From assembly GCA_002421995.1 (NCBI GenBank), contig DISP01000221.1:1-45774 (forward strand): a DNA stretch of 45,774 nucleotides. Reading direction: 5' to 3'. This document shows, piece after piece, positions 24,801-33,142 of the stretch. The notes under the pieces were generated by a model. The model was not told the origin of the DNA, ran no database searches, and saw nothing but the letters and a program-made list of their open reading frames with translations. How positions within the stretch are numbered: position 1 is the stretch's first letter; each line of letters begins with the position of its first letter. The translations under genes and the position numbers were made by a program. The stretch is from Bacteroidales bacterium UBA6207. GTDB taxonomy: Bacteria; Bacteroidota; Bacteroidia; Bacteroidales; F082.

Positions 24801-24808
24801 CAAAGATA
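24801..24808 (-). promoter_or_regulatory. Predicted -7 element for the OB-fold lipoprotein gene
   Basis: TATCTTTG on the minus strand matches TAnnTTTG, 27 bp before the ATG at 24773. Confidence 0.55.
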
Positions 24809-24873
24809 CGTTTTTACTTAAATAAACATTGAAAATCAAGCTTTCTATTCATCCCTTAAATCAGGTATTTTGG

Positions 24874-26397
24874 TCATTCTTCAGGAATGATGACATCTTC
24901 TTCTTCTATTTTTGTGCCATCATAAGCTCTTTCGATGCCATTGATATATTCTATTTCGATGATCAGACTTCCGTCTTCGTTCCATTTTTTCCAGGTCCTG
25001 TTGCGGCGTCCCATCAGGTATTCGCCTTCTTCGCGTTTTGTGCCATCGTTATAATACCAGCGATGTATGCCGTTTGGGTTGTCTTCAACAAAACTTCCTT
25101 CAAATACCAGCTTGTTTTGCTCGTTAAAGTGTTTCCAGTTGCCTTGCAGCATGCCTTCAGAAAAATCACCCTCTTCGCGCAGCCGTCCATTTTGAATAAT
25201 CCAAAATCCTTCTTCTTTGTCTTGTATAAAATCACCCGTTGCAATCACTTGTCCTTCAACAGAATATTCTGTCATTGTGCCATCACGCAGGCCATCGCGA
25301 TAGTTTTCGCTGCGCAATATTTTTCCATTTTGGTAATACCAAATCCATTGTCCTTCGGCTAATCCTTTTGTATTGTAGCTTCCTTTTTGTTCCAATGTGC
25401 CGGATGGATAGTAGAACATCCATTCACCCGAACGTTTGCCTTTTTGGTAAAATCCTTCGCTTTTGGTTCTTCCATCGGGATAATACTCTTTCCAGCGGTC
25501 TTGTCGTAAGCCTTCGTTGGTCACAATTCCCTGTGCAACAAGATTTCCTTTTGAGAAGGTGTAGGACTGAACCACATTTCCCTGTTCATCAAACTCGCGC
25601 CTTATGCCTTCGGGGATGCCTTGTTTATAGGTTGCTTCCACTTTTACCTGTCCGTTGGGATAATAGTCTTTTCGCAGTTCAAGGCGTGCTACTTCTTCTG
25701 CTGTTTCCTGCTTTGTACCATCAACAAACTTTTCAATAAGGCTAAGGTTTCCTTTTCTGTCAAAGCTTTTAAAAATTCCGTTTTTCAAGCCATTTTTGAA
25801 GTTGCCCTCTTGTTTCAGGCTGCCATCTTCGTAAAACCATTTCCATGGACCGTGTTGTCGGTTTTCGGGGTCGCGCCTGTTAATTCTGTCGCGGCCTGTG
25901 ATATAACCACGTTTGTAAGTGATTATTTCAATGATTGTTCCCAATGTATCATACTGAAAAGAGGTGCCTTCTTCAAGGCCTTTGACAAATGGAATTGTTT
26001 TTAACAGGCGTTGTTTATCGTCGAAATGCCGTGTCAAACCTGATTTTATATCATTCTCAAAATGTTCAAACACCACTTCGCCCGGAAGCCATGTGATCCT
26101 GTCGCCTTCTTTTTTTCCATCTTTATAGCTGATCTGAAGGCTTTTGTTTCCGTTTTGATCGTAAAACTTCCAGATGCTGTCGAGCTGAAAGTTTTTTCTG
26201 TTTCCTTCTGATTTGAGCAAGCCGTTGTCGTAATAGGTTTTCCAGTAAGCATCCGGTTTTCCCTTTACCAATGTGCCTTCGCTTGATTTTTGTCCGTTCG
26301 GAAAATAATAAACAGCCGCTGCAGTGTCGTTTTTCACGGTCTGTGAAAATCCATACATTGCTGATAACAGAAATAAAATCAACAGTTTACATTTCAT
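24874..26397 (-). CDS. Exported MORN/YwqK-type repeat protein
   Basis: A 507-residue protein with a signal peptide (about 1-19, 'LLSAMYGFSQT'). The rest is a chain of about 18 repeats of roughly 22 residues with the pattern 'YY.NG....G.Y..G...G.W..Y', for example 'YYPDGRTKSEGFYQKGKRSG' and 'YYPSGTLEQKGSYNTKGLAE'. These are MORN-variant repeats, annotated in databases as the YwqK antitoxin family. In Bacteroidota they are usually extracytoplasmic and of unknown role; the antitoxin label should not be taken literally. The gene overlaps the upstream lipoprotein gene by 4 bp (ATGA), so they are co-translated. Confidence 0.85.
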   Translation of the reverse strand: MKCKLLILFLLSAMYGFSQTVKNDTAAAVYYFPNGQKSSEGTLVKGKPDAYWKTYYDNGLLKSEGNRKNFQLDSIWKFYDQNGNKSLQISYKDGKKEGDRITWLPGEVVFEHFENDIKSGLTRHFDDKQRLLKTIPFVKGLEEGTSFQYDTLGTIIEIITYKRGYITGRDRINRRDPENRQHGPWKWFYEDGSLKQEGNFKNGLKNGIFKSFDRKGNLSLIEKFVDGTKQETAEEVARLELRKDYYPNGQVKVEATYKQGIPEGIRREFDEQGNVVQSYTFSKGNLVAQGIVTNEGLRQDRWKEYYPDGRTKSEGFYQKGKRSGEWMFYYPSGTLEQKGSYNTKGLAEGQWIWYYQNGKILRSENYRDGLRDGTMTEYSVEGQVIATGDFIQDKEEGFWIIQNGRLREEGDFSEGMLQGNWKHFNEQNKLVFEGSFVEDNPNGIHRWYYNDGTKREEGEYLMGRRNRTWKKWNEDGSLIIEIEYINGIERAYDGTKIEEEDVIIPEE

Positions 26398-26951
26398 TCC
26401 TCTGAAGATGTTTTCTTTTGAATGGTGCGGCCTGTTGCAACTCTTTGCTTTTTGTCGAATTTATAAATGTCTTCGAGTTTCACTTTCAAGATGGCTTTTT
26501 CGCCGCCGGGTACAATGAAATAGTGTGTTGTGTCATAAGCCACTTTTCCATATTTATTTTTCCATTCAATGGCCGATATACGGTATTTGTCCTGTGCGTC
26601 GCGCACAAACTTCAACACTTTGTTTTCGCCGGGTTCAAATGCAACATCTATTACCTCGTTATCAAAGCCTTCGCACACTCCGGGTGTTTCTTTTTTGATA
26701 ATGATGCGCTCAATAAACCGGCCATTCTCAAAACGAATCTTTCCTGAAGCCACTTTCGTTTCTTCGTAGGACAAATCTCTTTCAAGAATAATCTCTTTCG
26801 AATTATAAAACTGTATATCAGTCATTTGAATATCATATGACTCAACATTCTGACGAATCAGCTGATCAAAATATACAGTTTTTTTTGTTGCGCAGGAGCC
26901 TGCTACTGCCAGCATAAGAACAAATGCAAACAAGCGAAATAAGTGTTTCAT
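26394..26951 (-). CDS. Predicted lipoprotein of unknown function
   Basis: About 185 residues with a lipoprotein signal ('FVLMLAVAGSCATKKTVYF', lipidated Cys near residue 20). The mature part is rich in beta-strand-like segments ('IRFENGRFIERIIIKKETPG', 'AFEPGENKVLKFV', 'DTTHYFIVPGGEKAILKVKL') and I recognise no domain. It starts a few bases after the nadA stop and ends overlapping the repeat-protein gene by 4 bp, so nadA, this gene and the repeat protein form one transcription unit. An ATG two codons upstream (26957) is an equal alternative start. Confidence 0.7.
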   Translation of the reverse strand: MKHLFRLFAFVLMLAVAGSCATKKTVYFDQLIRQNVESYDIQMTDIQFYNSKEIILERDLSYEETKVASGKIRFENGRFIERIIIKKETPGVCEGFDNEVIDVAFEPGENKVLKFVRDAQDKYRISAIEWKNKYGKVAYDTTHYFIVPGGEKAILKVKLEDIYKFDKKQRVATGRTIQKKTSSEE

Positions 26952-26960
26952 ATCCATCTG

Positions 26961-27899
26961 TTATTTTATCAAACCAAGTTTGAGCGACATCTCAAGCATT
27001 TTTTCAATTGGTTTCCTTCCTTTTGTCATCACCTCTTCAGGCAATTCAATGGCAGGTGTTCCATTTTTGAGTGCAAGATAAAGCTTTTCCATGGTATTGA
27101 GCTTCATATACGGACAATCGTTGCAACTGCATGTTTCGTCAGACGGCACTATCAAAAGTGTTTTACCGGGTGATTCTTTCTGCATTTGATGCAAAATTCC
27201 ACCTTCGGTGGCAACAATCAATTTGTTTGCATTGCTTTTTCGGGCAAAGGCAAGTAAAGCAGTGGTTGAACCTATAAAATCGGCCAACTCGAGCACTGCT
27301 GCTTTGCATTCAGGATGTGCAATTAACAGTGCATCAGGGTTTTCTGATTTCAGTTGTAGGATAGCCTCCGTTGAAAGAATGTCATGAACCTCGCAAGCAC
27401 CATCCCAAAGCACCATGTCACGTCCGGTAACATTATTGATATACGCACCAAGATTTTTGTCGGGTGCAAACACAATCTTTTGGTCTTTTGGCAATGCTTC
27501 AACCAATTGCACAGCGTTTCCGGAAGTACATATTAAATCCGACATGGTTTTTACCTCTGCGGTGCAGTTGATATACGAAATAACCATATGGTCGGGATAG
27601 TTTTTCAAAAATTCGGAAAAAGAACCGGCCGGACAACTATCAGCAAGCGAACAACCGGCTTCGGGATCGGGCAACACTACAAGTTTTCCAGGATTCAGTA
27701 TTTTTGCCGTTTCAGCCATAAAATGAACACCTGCAAACACAATCATATCAGCATTTGTTGCAGCAGCCTGTTGCGCAAGTCCGAGACTATCGCCCACAAA
27801 ATCAGCTATATCCTGAATTTCTGGTACCTGATAGTAATGCGCTAATATGATTGCATTTTTTTCTTTGCGAAGTCTGTTTATTTCTGTGACAAAATCCAT
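26961..27899 (-). CDS. nadA: Quinolinate synthase NadA
   Basis: About 312 residues. NadA condenses iminoaspartate with dihydroxyacetone phosphate to quinolinate for NAD synthesis, using a 4Fe-4S cluster. Visible are 'ILAHYYQVPEIQDIADFVGD' and the three cluster cysteines in 'YINCTAEVK', 'AHPECKAAVL' and 'DETCSCNDCPYM'. Other family stretches are 'FAGVHFMAETAKIL' and 'ATEGGILHQM'. The ATG at 27899 (MDFVTEINRL) is preferred because the predicted -7 element (27927-27934) puts the transcript start after the upstream in-frame ATG at 27929. No nadB or nadC lies in the window. Confidence 0.96.
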   Translation of the reverse strand: MDFVTEINRLRKEKNAIILAHYYQVPEIQDIADFVGDSLGLAQQAAATNADMIVFAGVHFMAETAKILNPGKLVVLPDPEAGCSLADSCPAGSFSEFLKNYPDHMVISYINCTAEVKTMSDLICTSGNAVQLVEALPKDQKIVFAPDKNLGAYINNVTGRDMVLWDGACEVHDILSTEAILQLKSENPDALLIAHPECKAAVLELADFIGSTTALLAFARKSNANKLIVATEGGILHQMQKESPGKTLLIVPSDETCSCNDCPYMKLNTMEKLYLALKNGTPAIELPEEVMTKGRKPIEKMLEMSLKLGLIK

Positions 27900-27926
27900 T
27901 TTCAAAATCCATTTTATATGATACGA

Positions 27927-27934
27927 CAAAATTA
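27927..27934 (-). promoter_or_regulatory. Predicted -7 element for nadA
   Basis: TAATTTTG on the minus strand matches TAnnTTTG, 27 bp before the chosen nadA ATG. The 27929 ATG would fall inside the promoter. Confidence 0.6.
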
Positions 27935-27959
27935 GTACAAAAGCCGTTGATCACTTGAT

Positions 27960-28460
27960 GGGTTTGAACACGACTTGAAACATTATTAAAATGATTTTAA
28001 AAAAATTATATTATTAATAATAGCCTGTTGATAAGTGTATAACTTTTGAAACAAAAACTTGCTTTTTTGACTTATCAGACTTTATAAACATTTTTTCGAC
28101 AAAAGTGAACATACAAATTATTGAAAAAAAGTAATTTAACAAATCATCCCTTTTTTTGATACAAACCAGTTGTTGATAACTTTTATTTTTTTTGGTCAGT
28201 AAAGTGTTGAAAAAACTGTTGAAAAAAGCTGATAAAAACTGTCATTTTGTTGATAAGTGAAGAAGCAAAAGCAGGATTGAAGTTTTGAACATGGTTTTTC
28301 AAAATTAATCAACAATATTTCAACACTTGAAGTAAAATATTGTTAATAACTATATAACTTATTTAAAATGAAATATTTAAAATATTGATTTATGAAGTTG
28401 TCAAAACAATAAGTTGTTCATAAACAAGCAAAAACAAAAAGTTGCGGTAAGAAAAAAAGA
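27960..28460. other. Gene-free AT-rich region with DnaA-box-like nonamers; candidate replication origin
   Basis: About 500 bp with no plausible gene, between divergent nadA and rpiB. It contains TGTTGATAA (one mismatch from the DnaA box TGTGGATAA) at 28026-28034, 28171-28179 and 28248-28256, all in one orientation. TGTTGAAAA occurs at 28205-28213 and 28217-28225. Weaker variants are at 28306-28314 (reverse, TAATCAACA), 28341-28349 (TGTTAATAA) and 28415-28423 (TGTTCATAA). A very AT-rich stretch at about 28331-28395 could be an unwinding element. dnaA is not adjacent, but in many bacteria oriC is not next to dnaA. Alternatively it is a multi-site regulatory region or chance repetition in AT-rich DNA. 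Confidence 0.45.
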
Positions 28461-28468
28461 TATTTTTG
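28461..28468 (+). promoter_or_regulatory. Predicted -7 element for rpiB-lutB
   Basis: TATTTTTG matches TAnnTTTG, 16 bp before the rpiB ATG. Confidence 0.58.
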
Positions 28469-28484
28469 CAGAAAAATATTAACA

Positions 28485-28952
28485 ATGGGTCAAACTGGAA
28501 TAATTATACCTATAGCAAGCGATCATGGCGGATTTGAAATGAAGGAGTTTTTAAAACAAGAGCTCAGCAAAGATGGTTACGAATTGAAAGACTACGGAAC
28601 TTTCTCTGAAGCAAGTGTTGACTATCCCGATTACATTCATCCGTTGGCAAGTGCTGTAAACCAGGGATTGTTTCAGCTTGGAATCATTATTTGTGGCAGC
28701 GGAAACGGAGCACAGATGACGGCAAACAAATACCCGAATGTGCGTGCTGCCTTGTGCTGGGATGTTGAACAAAGCATTCTTACCCGTCAGCACAACAATG
28801 CCAACATATTGTCTTTGCCAGGTCGTTTTATTAACTTTGATCTGGCTTTAACAATGGTAAAGGCATTCCTTTCAACATCTTTTGAAGGAGGACGGCACCA
28901 ACAGAGAATTGACAAGATTTCGCAACTAATTAATACTGAATCTAATGGCTGA
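28485..28952 (+). CDS. rpiB: Ribose-5-phosphate isomerase B
   Basis: A 155-residue RpiB/LacAB-family sugar phosphate isomerase interconverting ribose 5-phosphate and ribulose 5-phosphate. Motifs: 'PIASDHGGFEMK' at the N-terminus, the active-site Cys in 'GIIICGSGNGAQMTANK', and 'RAALCWDVEQSILTRQHNNA' with substrate-binding residues, then 'LSLPGRFI'. Length is typical (about 145-155). The lutB-like gene starts 8 bp before its stop, so the two are co-translated. Confidence 0.95.
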   Translation: MGQTGIIIPIASDHGGFEMKEFLKQELSKDGYELKDYGTFSEASVDYPDYIHPLASAVNQGLFQLGIIICGSGNGAQMTANKYPNVRAALCWDVEQSILTRQHNNANILSLPGRFINFDLALTMVKAFLSTSFEGGRHQQRIDKISQLINTESNG

Positions 28953-30327
28953 TCATAAATCAAACTTCCTCAAGATGAGCGAAAAAGTTGCTTTCGACCT
29001 CCAGCATCGCAAGGTCATCAACTTCAACATCGGAAAATATGATCAGGCAGTTGTGAAGGGAAAAAGCCGCCTGTTTCATCTCGAAATGTCGCGCCAAAAA
29101 GCTTATAGTATAAAATATAAGGTCTTGGCACAGCTTGATAAATACCTTGTTGAATTTGAAGCAAACTTTCAGCGCAACGGTGGCAAAGTTATTTGGGCCA
29201 CTGATGCCGAAAGTGCCGTAAAGGAAATTGTTCAACTACTTCAAAAAGAACGGATTGAAAAAGTTGTCAAATCAAAAAGTATGACAACTGAAGAGTTGAG
29301 CCTGAATCATCACCTTGAAAAAAAGAAAATCAAAGTGCTTGAAACCGATTTGGGCGAATTTATTGTGCAGCAAGCCGGTGAAAAACCTTACCACATCGTG
29401 ACACCTGCCATGCACAAATCAAAAGAAGATGTTGCAGCTTTATACACCGAAAAGTTTGATCTACCCGAAAACAGCAGCCCTGAAGAAATAACAGCCTATA
29501 CACGGCAATACCTGCGGCAGGAATACAGGCAGGCAGGTGCGGGAATCACCGGAGCTAATTTTCTGATTGCTGACACCGGCAGCATCGCACTCACCGAAAA
29601 CGAAGGAAACGGTTTGCTCACAATGGCTTTCCCAAAACTGCACATTGTTGTGGCCGGCATCGAAAAAATCATCCCTTCCATCGAAGACCTTGATCTTTTT
29701 TGGCCTTTACTTGCCACGCATGGCACCGGACAGCTGATGACTGCCTATAACTCCATCGTTTCCGGTCCGACCGAAAATGGCAAAGGACCTTCTCAAATGG
29801 TCGTCATTCTGCTCGACAATGGCCGCACCGAGTTGTTGTCCAAGGCTAAACACCGTGCTGCATTGAGCTGTATTCGTTGTGGTGCCTGCCTGAATGTTTG
29901 TCCGGTTTATAAAAATATAGGTGGCTACACATACGATACAACTTACAGTGGTCCAATAGGTTCGGTTATTACTCCACATATGAAAGGCATGAGGGATTAC
30001 AATCACCTAAGTTTTGCCTCGACTATCTGTGGGGCATGTACCGATGTTTGTCCGGTGAAAATTCCGCTGCATGAAATGCTTTTGCTCAACCGCAAAGAAG
30101 CTGTCGAGGCCGACGTGCTTGGATCGTCGGATAAGTTTTTAATCAAGCAGTCAAGCCGCTTGCTCATGAACAGGAAGATGCTCGACTTTACCAAAGGCGG
30201 AACAAAGAATATGGTTTTGAAGTATTTTGTTTCAAAAGCATGGGGACCCCACAGGGTGATGCCCGAGTTAGCTAAAAAATCCTTCTCGCAACAGTGGAAG
30301 GAGCAACAGCAAAAAGGCGAAGAATAA
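28945..30327 (+). CDS. lutB: LutB/LldF-type lactate utilization iron-sulfur protein
   Basis: A 460-residue cytosolic iron-sulfur protein: an N-terminal LUD domain (about 40-290) with 'VVKSKSMTTEELSLNHHLEK' and 'GITGANFLIADTGSIALTENEGN', then two 4Fe-4S motifs, 'CIRCGACLNVCPVY' and 'CGACTDVCPVKIPL'. LutB works with LutA and LutC to oxidise L-lactate. Neither partner is encoded next to it here: the next gene is SRAP on the opposite strand. The partners may lie elsewhere. The 8-bp overlap with rpiB indicates one transcript. Confidence 0.92.
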   Translation: MADHKSNFLKMSEKVAFDLQHRKVINFNIGKYDQAVVKGKSRLFHLEMSRQKAYSIKYKVLAQLDKYLVEFEANFQRNGGKVIWATDAESAVKEIVQLLQKERIEKVVKSKSMTTEELSLNHHLEKKKIKVLETDLGEFIVQQAGEKPYHIVTPAMHKSKEDVAALYTEKFDLPENSSPEEITAYTRQYLRQEYRQAGAGITGANFLIADTGSIALTENEGNGLLTMAFPKLHIVVAGIEKIIPSIEDLDLFWPLLATHGTGQLMTAYNSIVSGPTENGKGPSQMVVILLDNGRTELLSKAKHRAALSCIRCGACLNVCPVYKNIGGYTYDTTYSGPIGSVITPHMKGMRDYNHLSFASTICGACTDVCPVKIPLHEMLLLNRKEAVEADVLGSSDKFLIKQSSRLLMNRKMLDFTKGGTKNMVLKYFVSKAWGPHRVMPELAKKSFSQQWKEQQQKGEE

Positions 30328-30352
30328 TCAATCACTTCTAAAACACTGTCCG

Positions 30353-31057
30353 TCAATCGAACAGACTTATTGGAAAATCAAGTCTGTTTACCAATCGCTC
30401 ATCATCTTGTGTCACGCTGTTGATACGGTCCGAAATTGGATAACTCTCCATAAGTTCGGCCGGATAAGGCTTTAGCAGTGCAACAAGTTCCTCAACATTT
30501 TGCGAATGCAACCAAAGATGTTCATTTTCAGGATGAAGAATCACCGGCATGCGGTCGTGAATGTTGTTCAACAAACTGTTGGCTTCTGTAGTGATGATTG
30601 AAAAAGTGTTTAACACCGTACCATCTGCATTTTTGCGACTTTCCCATATTCCGGCCATTGCAAACAATTTTTCATCTTTGAGCAGAAAGCGGTAAGGTTG
30701 TTTTTTGTTGAGTTTTTTCCACTCATAAAATCCATTTGCCGGAATTAAGCAGCGCCTTTGTGCAAAGGCTGTTTTGAAAGCGGGTTTTTCAAGTATTGTT
30801 TCGGCGCGAGCGTTGATCATTTTCGATGCAATGCGCTCATCATTAGCCCATTGAGGTAAAAGACCCCATCGGAAATACTGAAGTTCATCTGTTGCCTGAT
30901 TGGTAATAACAGGCAAAAATTGCATCGGAGCACAATTGTATCCCTTGATATTGGAAGGTTTTTTAGGATCAGGCCTGTGCATTTGATCGTGCACTTCAAC
31001 ATTGAATCTCTCCGAAATATGTTTACCTTTTACCGAAAGCTGAAACCTGCCGCACAT
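30353..31057 (-). CDS. SRAP domain protein (YedK/HMCES-like)
   Basis: A 234-residue SOS-response-associated peptidase family protein. The catalytic Cys2 follows the initiator Met in 'MCGRFQLSV'. Other family stretches are 'NARAETILEKPAF', 'RRCLIPANGFYEWKK', 'FAMAGIWES', 'FSIITTEAN' and 'IHDRMPVIL' with the conserved His. YedK/HMCES proteins form a covalent thiazolidine link to abasic sites in single-stranded DNA and protect the fork. It lies 15 bp after a NUDIX gene on the same strand, a plausible housekeeping pair. Confidence 0.94.
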   Translation of the reverse strand: MCGRFQLSVKGKHISERFNVEVHDQMHRPDPKKPSNIKGYNCAPMQFLPVITNQATDELQYFRWGLLPQWANDERIASKMINARAETILEKPAFKTAFAQRRCLIPANGFYEWKKLNKKQPYRFLLKDEKLFAMAGIWESRKNADGTVLNTFSIITTEANSLLNNIHDRMPVILHPENEHLWLHSQNVEELVALLKPYPAELMESYPISDRINSVTQDDERLVNRLDFPISLFD

Positions 31058-31072
31058 GTCATTATGGCTGAA

Positions 31073-31519
31073 TTAGTGGTGTAATGATTTTATTGGAAAT
31101 GACTCCAAAATCTCTGTTAATATCTGAAGGTGATCAAAGGCCATCATTGGTAAGTCATTCATGTCGAACCATGCAGCCGTGGCGGCATCATCACCGGCTT
31201 GCAGCAGCAAAAGCTCCTCAACCACAGCCAGATAAACAATGGTCACGGTGCGATGACGCGGATCGCGCTGCGGATGACCATAGGCCTTAAATTGTTTCAT
31301 ATCCGTTATTTGAATACCTGTTTCCTCCTGCAGTTCACGTCGTGCTGCTTCATCAAGGTCTTCATCCATATTAACAAAACCACCAGGCAAAGCCCAGAAA
31401 CCTTCAAAAGGCGGAAATTTCCGTTGAATTAGTAAAACCATTTTGTTTGAAACAGATGGTTTAATCACCACTGTATCAACAGTTAATGCAGGTCGCGGAT
31501 ATTCATAGGTGTATGACAT
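31073..31519 (-). CDS. NUDIX hydrolase
   Basis: About 148 residues with the complete Nudix box 'GGFVNMDEDLDEAARRELQEETGI' (shown here in parts: 'GGFVNMDED' then 'AARRELQEETGI'), which binds the catalytic Mg2+ and cleaves a nucleoside diphosphate linked to another moiety. The N-terminal 'YPRPALTVDTVVIK' and 'ALPGGFV' resemble ADP-ribose or 8-oxo-dGTP-type enzymes; the substrate is not certain. The ATG at 31519 is chosen because the predicted -7 element lies just upstream (31527-31534) and the extra 50 upstream codons look non-coding. Confidence 0.88.
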   Translation of the reverse strand: MSYTYEYPRPALTVDTVVIKPSVSNKMVLLIQRKFPPFEGFWALPGGFVNMDEDLDEAARRELQEETGIQITDMKQFKAYGHPQRDPRHRTVTIVYLAVVEELLLLQAGDDAATAAWFDMNDLPMMAFDHLQILTEILESFPIKSLHH

Positions 31520-31526
31520 AATGCTG

Positions 31527-31534
31527 CAAAGATA
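31527..31534 (-). promoter_or_regulatory. Predicted -7 element for NUDIX-SRAP
   Basis: TATCTTTG on the minus strand matches TAnnTTTG, only 7 bp before the chosen ATG, so the transcript would be almost leaderless. Confidence 0.55.
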
Positions 31535-31634
31535 GTGCTTCCAAATTTTGACTGCAGCAGAAGGTTTAAACAAGAAACATTTTACCACATTAATTTGTTT
31601 GGAAGTACGGTTTGAAAAATCCTGAAATTTTTGG

Positions 31635-31642
31635 TATTTTTG
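31635..31642 (+). promoter_or_regulatory. Predicted -7 element for the SirB1-like gene
   Basis: TATTTTTG matches TAnnTTTG, 51 bp before the ATG at 31694. Confidence 0.55.
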
Positions 31643-31693
31643 TAGAACAGGGCAGGATTTTTGATACATACCAAGTGAAATTCTGCGTGTACC

Positions 31694-32578
31694 ATGAAAG
31701 ACGAAAAGGAATTAAATGCATTGATCAGTTTGATGGACGAACCCGATTCCCGCTTGTACGAACAAGTGAGAAACAGGATTTTTTCCTATGGTTCGGATGC
31801 AATTCCTTCACTCGAAAAAGCATGGGAAAACACCTTCGACGACGGATTGCAGCAACGCCTTGTTTCACTGATTCATGAATTGCAGCAACAGCAGCTTTTT
31901 TCAGAACTTAGTCAATGGGCAAGGTTTGGATATGAAGATCTCTTGCAGGGATTTCTTATAATAACACGTTTTCAGTATCCCGACCTCAATGTGCACGATA
32001 TCACAACCAGGGTTGGACAGATTGTTCAGGAAGTTTGGCTTGAGCTTAATCCAAGACTCACCTCACTCGAGAAGGTTAAAGTGATCAATCACGTGATATT
32101 TGATATCAATAAATTTGGAGCAAACACAACAAATTACCATGCGCCTGATAATTTTTATCTGAAGCAATTGCTTGATACACGCAAGGGCAATCCGCTTTCG
32201 CTCGGGATGCTCTATTTATTGGTTGCGCGAAGTTTAAAAATCCCGGTTTTTGGCGTTGATTTGCCCCGTCATTTTGTGTTAGCCTATGCTGATCAGGAAT
32301 TTGTCGGGCAGCAGAACTTCAGCTCGCAGGATCATATTGCATTTTATATCAATCCATTCAACAAAGGCGCTGTTTTTACACGAAACGAGATCACCCTGTA
32401 TATCAAGCAAATGAAACTTGAGCCGCAGGAAAGCCACTATGCCCCGTGTTCAAACAAGGAAATCATCCGAAGCATGATCACCGGACTGATTGAATCATAC
32501 AAAAAAGCCTCGAACGATCAGAAAGCTGATGAACTTCAAAATCTGCTCAAGGCACTCGATGATTCAGATGAGGCTTGA
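31694..32578 (+). CDS. SirB1-like transglutaminase-fold protein
   Basis: A 294-residue protein of the SirB1 / transglutaminase-like N-terminal domain family (about residues 85-230). Family stretches: 'VINHVIFDINKFGANTTNYH', 'FYLKQLLDTRKGNPLSLGML', 'IPVFGVDLPRHFVLAYAD'. An N-terminal helical segment (residues 1-75) precedes it and resembles a HEAT-like repeat ('IPSLEKAWENTFDDGLQQRL'). The usual catalytic Cys of transglutaminases is not obvious at the 'GNPLSLG' position, as is common in SirB1 proteins, so enzymatic activity is uncertain. Its cellular role is unknown. Confidence 0.82.
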   Translation: MKDEKELNALISLMDEPDSRLYEQVRNRIFSYGSDAIPSLEKAWENTFDDGLQQRLVSLIHELQQQQLFSELSQWARFGYEDLLQGFLIITRFQYPDLNVHDITTRVGQIVQEVWLELNPRLTSLEKVKVINHVIFDINKFGANTTNYHAPDNFYLKQLLDTRKGNPLSLGMLYLLVARSLKIPVFGVDLPRHFVLAYADQEFVGQQNFSSQDHIAFYINPFNKGAVFTRNEITLYIKQMKLEPQESHYAPCSNKEIIRSMITGLIESYKKASNDQKADELQNLLKALDDSDEA

Positions 32579-32615
32579 ATAGCCTTATAACAGCCTCAGG
32601 CGTTGCGCGCGGTTT

Positions 32616-32978
32616 TTATTCCAACACTTCCTCGTCCTCAATTTTCCAGGCCGGATCAACGATACAAAGAAAAACAAGGTCGTCTGACCCTGTGTTTTTG
32701 ATGCATTGCCGGGCATGTGGCGCAATATAAATCGTATGGCCGGGACCAACGGGTTGCTGCTCACCATCAATAAACATAAGTCCCTCGCCCTGAATAATAT
32801 AATATACTTCAGATGTTTTCAGGCTATGTAAAAATGAAGTGAGCCCGGGATTTACAACAGCATGGGCCAAACTATAACGCAGTTCGAGCGGAGCTTTGCC
32901 CGGATGCAGAATTTCGCGCAACAAGGTGTTGTCGCCTGCATAAAAAGGATCGCAATCGTTCAAGTGTTTTATAAACAT
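32616..32978 (-). CDS. Small cupin-domain protein
   Basis: A 120-residue single-domain cupin. Motif 1 region: 'VNPGLTSFLHSLKTSEVYYI' followed by 'IQGEG'. Motif 2 region: 'PVGPGHTIYIAPHARQCIKN'. The first motif has only one of the two usual His (HSLK instead of HxH) but keeps the Glu, and the second His is present, so metal binding is plausible but altered. Such cupins serve as epimerases, dioxygenases or small-molecule sensors; no substrate can be read here. It is monocistronic with a promoter at 32989-32996. Confidence 0.85.
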   Translation of the reverse strand: MFIKHLNDCDPFYAGDNTLLREILHPGKAPLELRYSLAHAVVNPGLTSFLHSLKTSEVYYIIQGEGLMFIDGEQQPVGPGHTIYIAPHARQCIKNTGSDDLVFLCIVDPAWKIEDEEVLE

Positions 32979-32988
32979 CTTTTTTCAT

Positions 32989-32996
32989 CAAAGATA
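32989..32996 (-). promoter_or_regulatory. Predicted -7 element for the cupin gene
   Basis: TATCTTTG on the minus strand matches TAnnTTTG, 10 bp before the ATG at 32978. Confidence 0.55.
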
Positions 32997-33090
32997 CGAT
33001 ATGAAACCGCTTTTTTCATGAAACCATTCTTCATAAAAAAACAAGCACGGCAGCAATTGTATGAGCGATCTGAATGATTTTTGGCAAAAG

Positions 33091-33116
33091 AAAAGCCGGC
33101 CAAACGACCGGCTTTT
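33091..33116 (-). terminator. Rho-independent terminator of the EAYI-repeat protein gene
   Basis: AAAAGCCGG / CCGGCTTTT, a 9-bp perfect stem with an 8-nt loop, then a pyrimidine-rich tail on the minus strand, 26 bp after the stop. Confidence 0.85.
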
Positions 33117-33142
33117 ACATATATATGGAGTTGTTAAGAGAA

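Noticed and set aside
24874..26397. Literal toxin-antitoxin system from the YwqK-type repeats
   Set aside because: The protein has a signal peptide and a long extracytoplasmic repeat array. No toxin-like partner is adjacent, and the antitoxin label in databases rests on weak annotation transfer.
27960..28460. CRISPR array or satellite repeat in the AT-rich region
   Set aside because: The repeated words are short nonamers at uneven spacing (145, 77 and 12 bp) with no unique spacers of constant length.
30360..30388. Inverted repeat AACAGACTT/AAGTCTGTT as a terminator of lutB
   Set aside because: It lies inside the SRAP coding end, has a 2-3 T tail only, and its stem is partly constrained by codons. 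Left as possible but unsupported.
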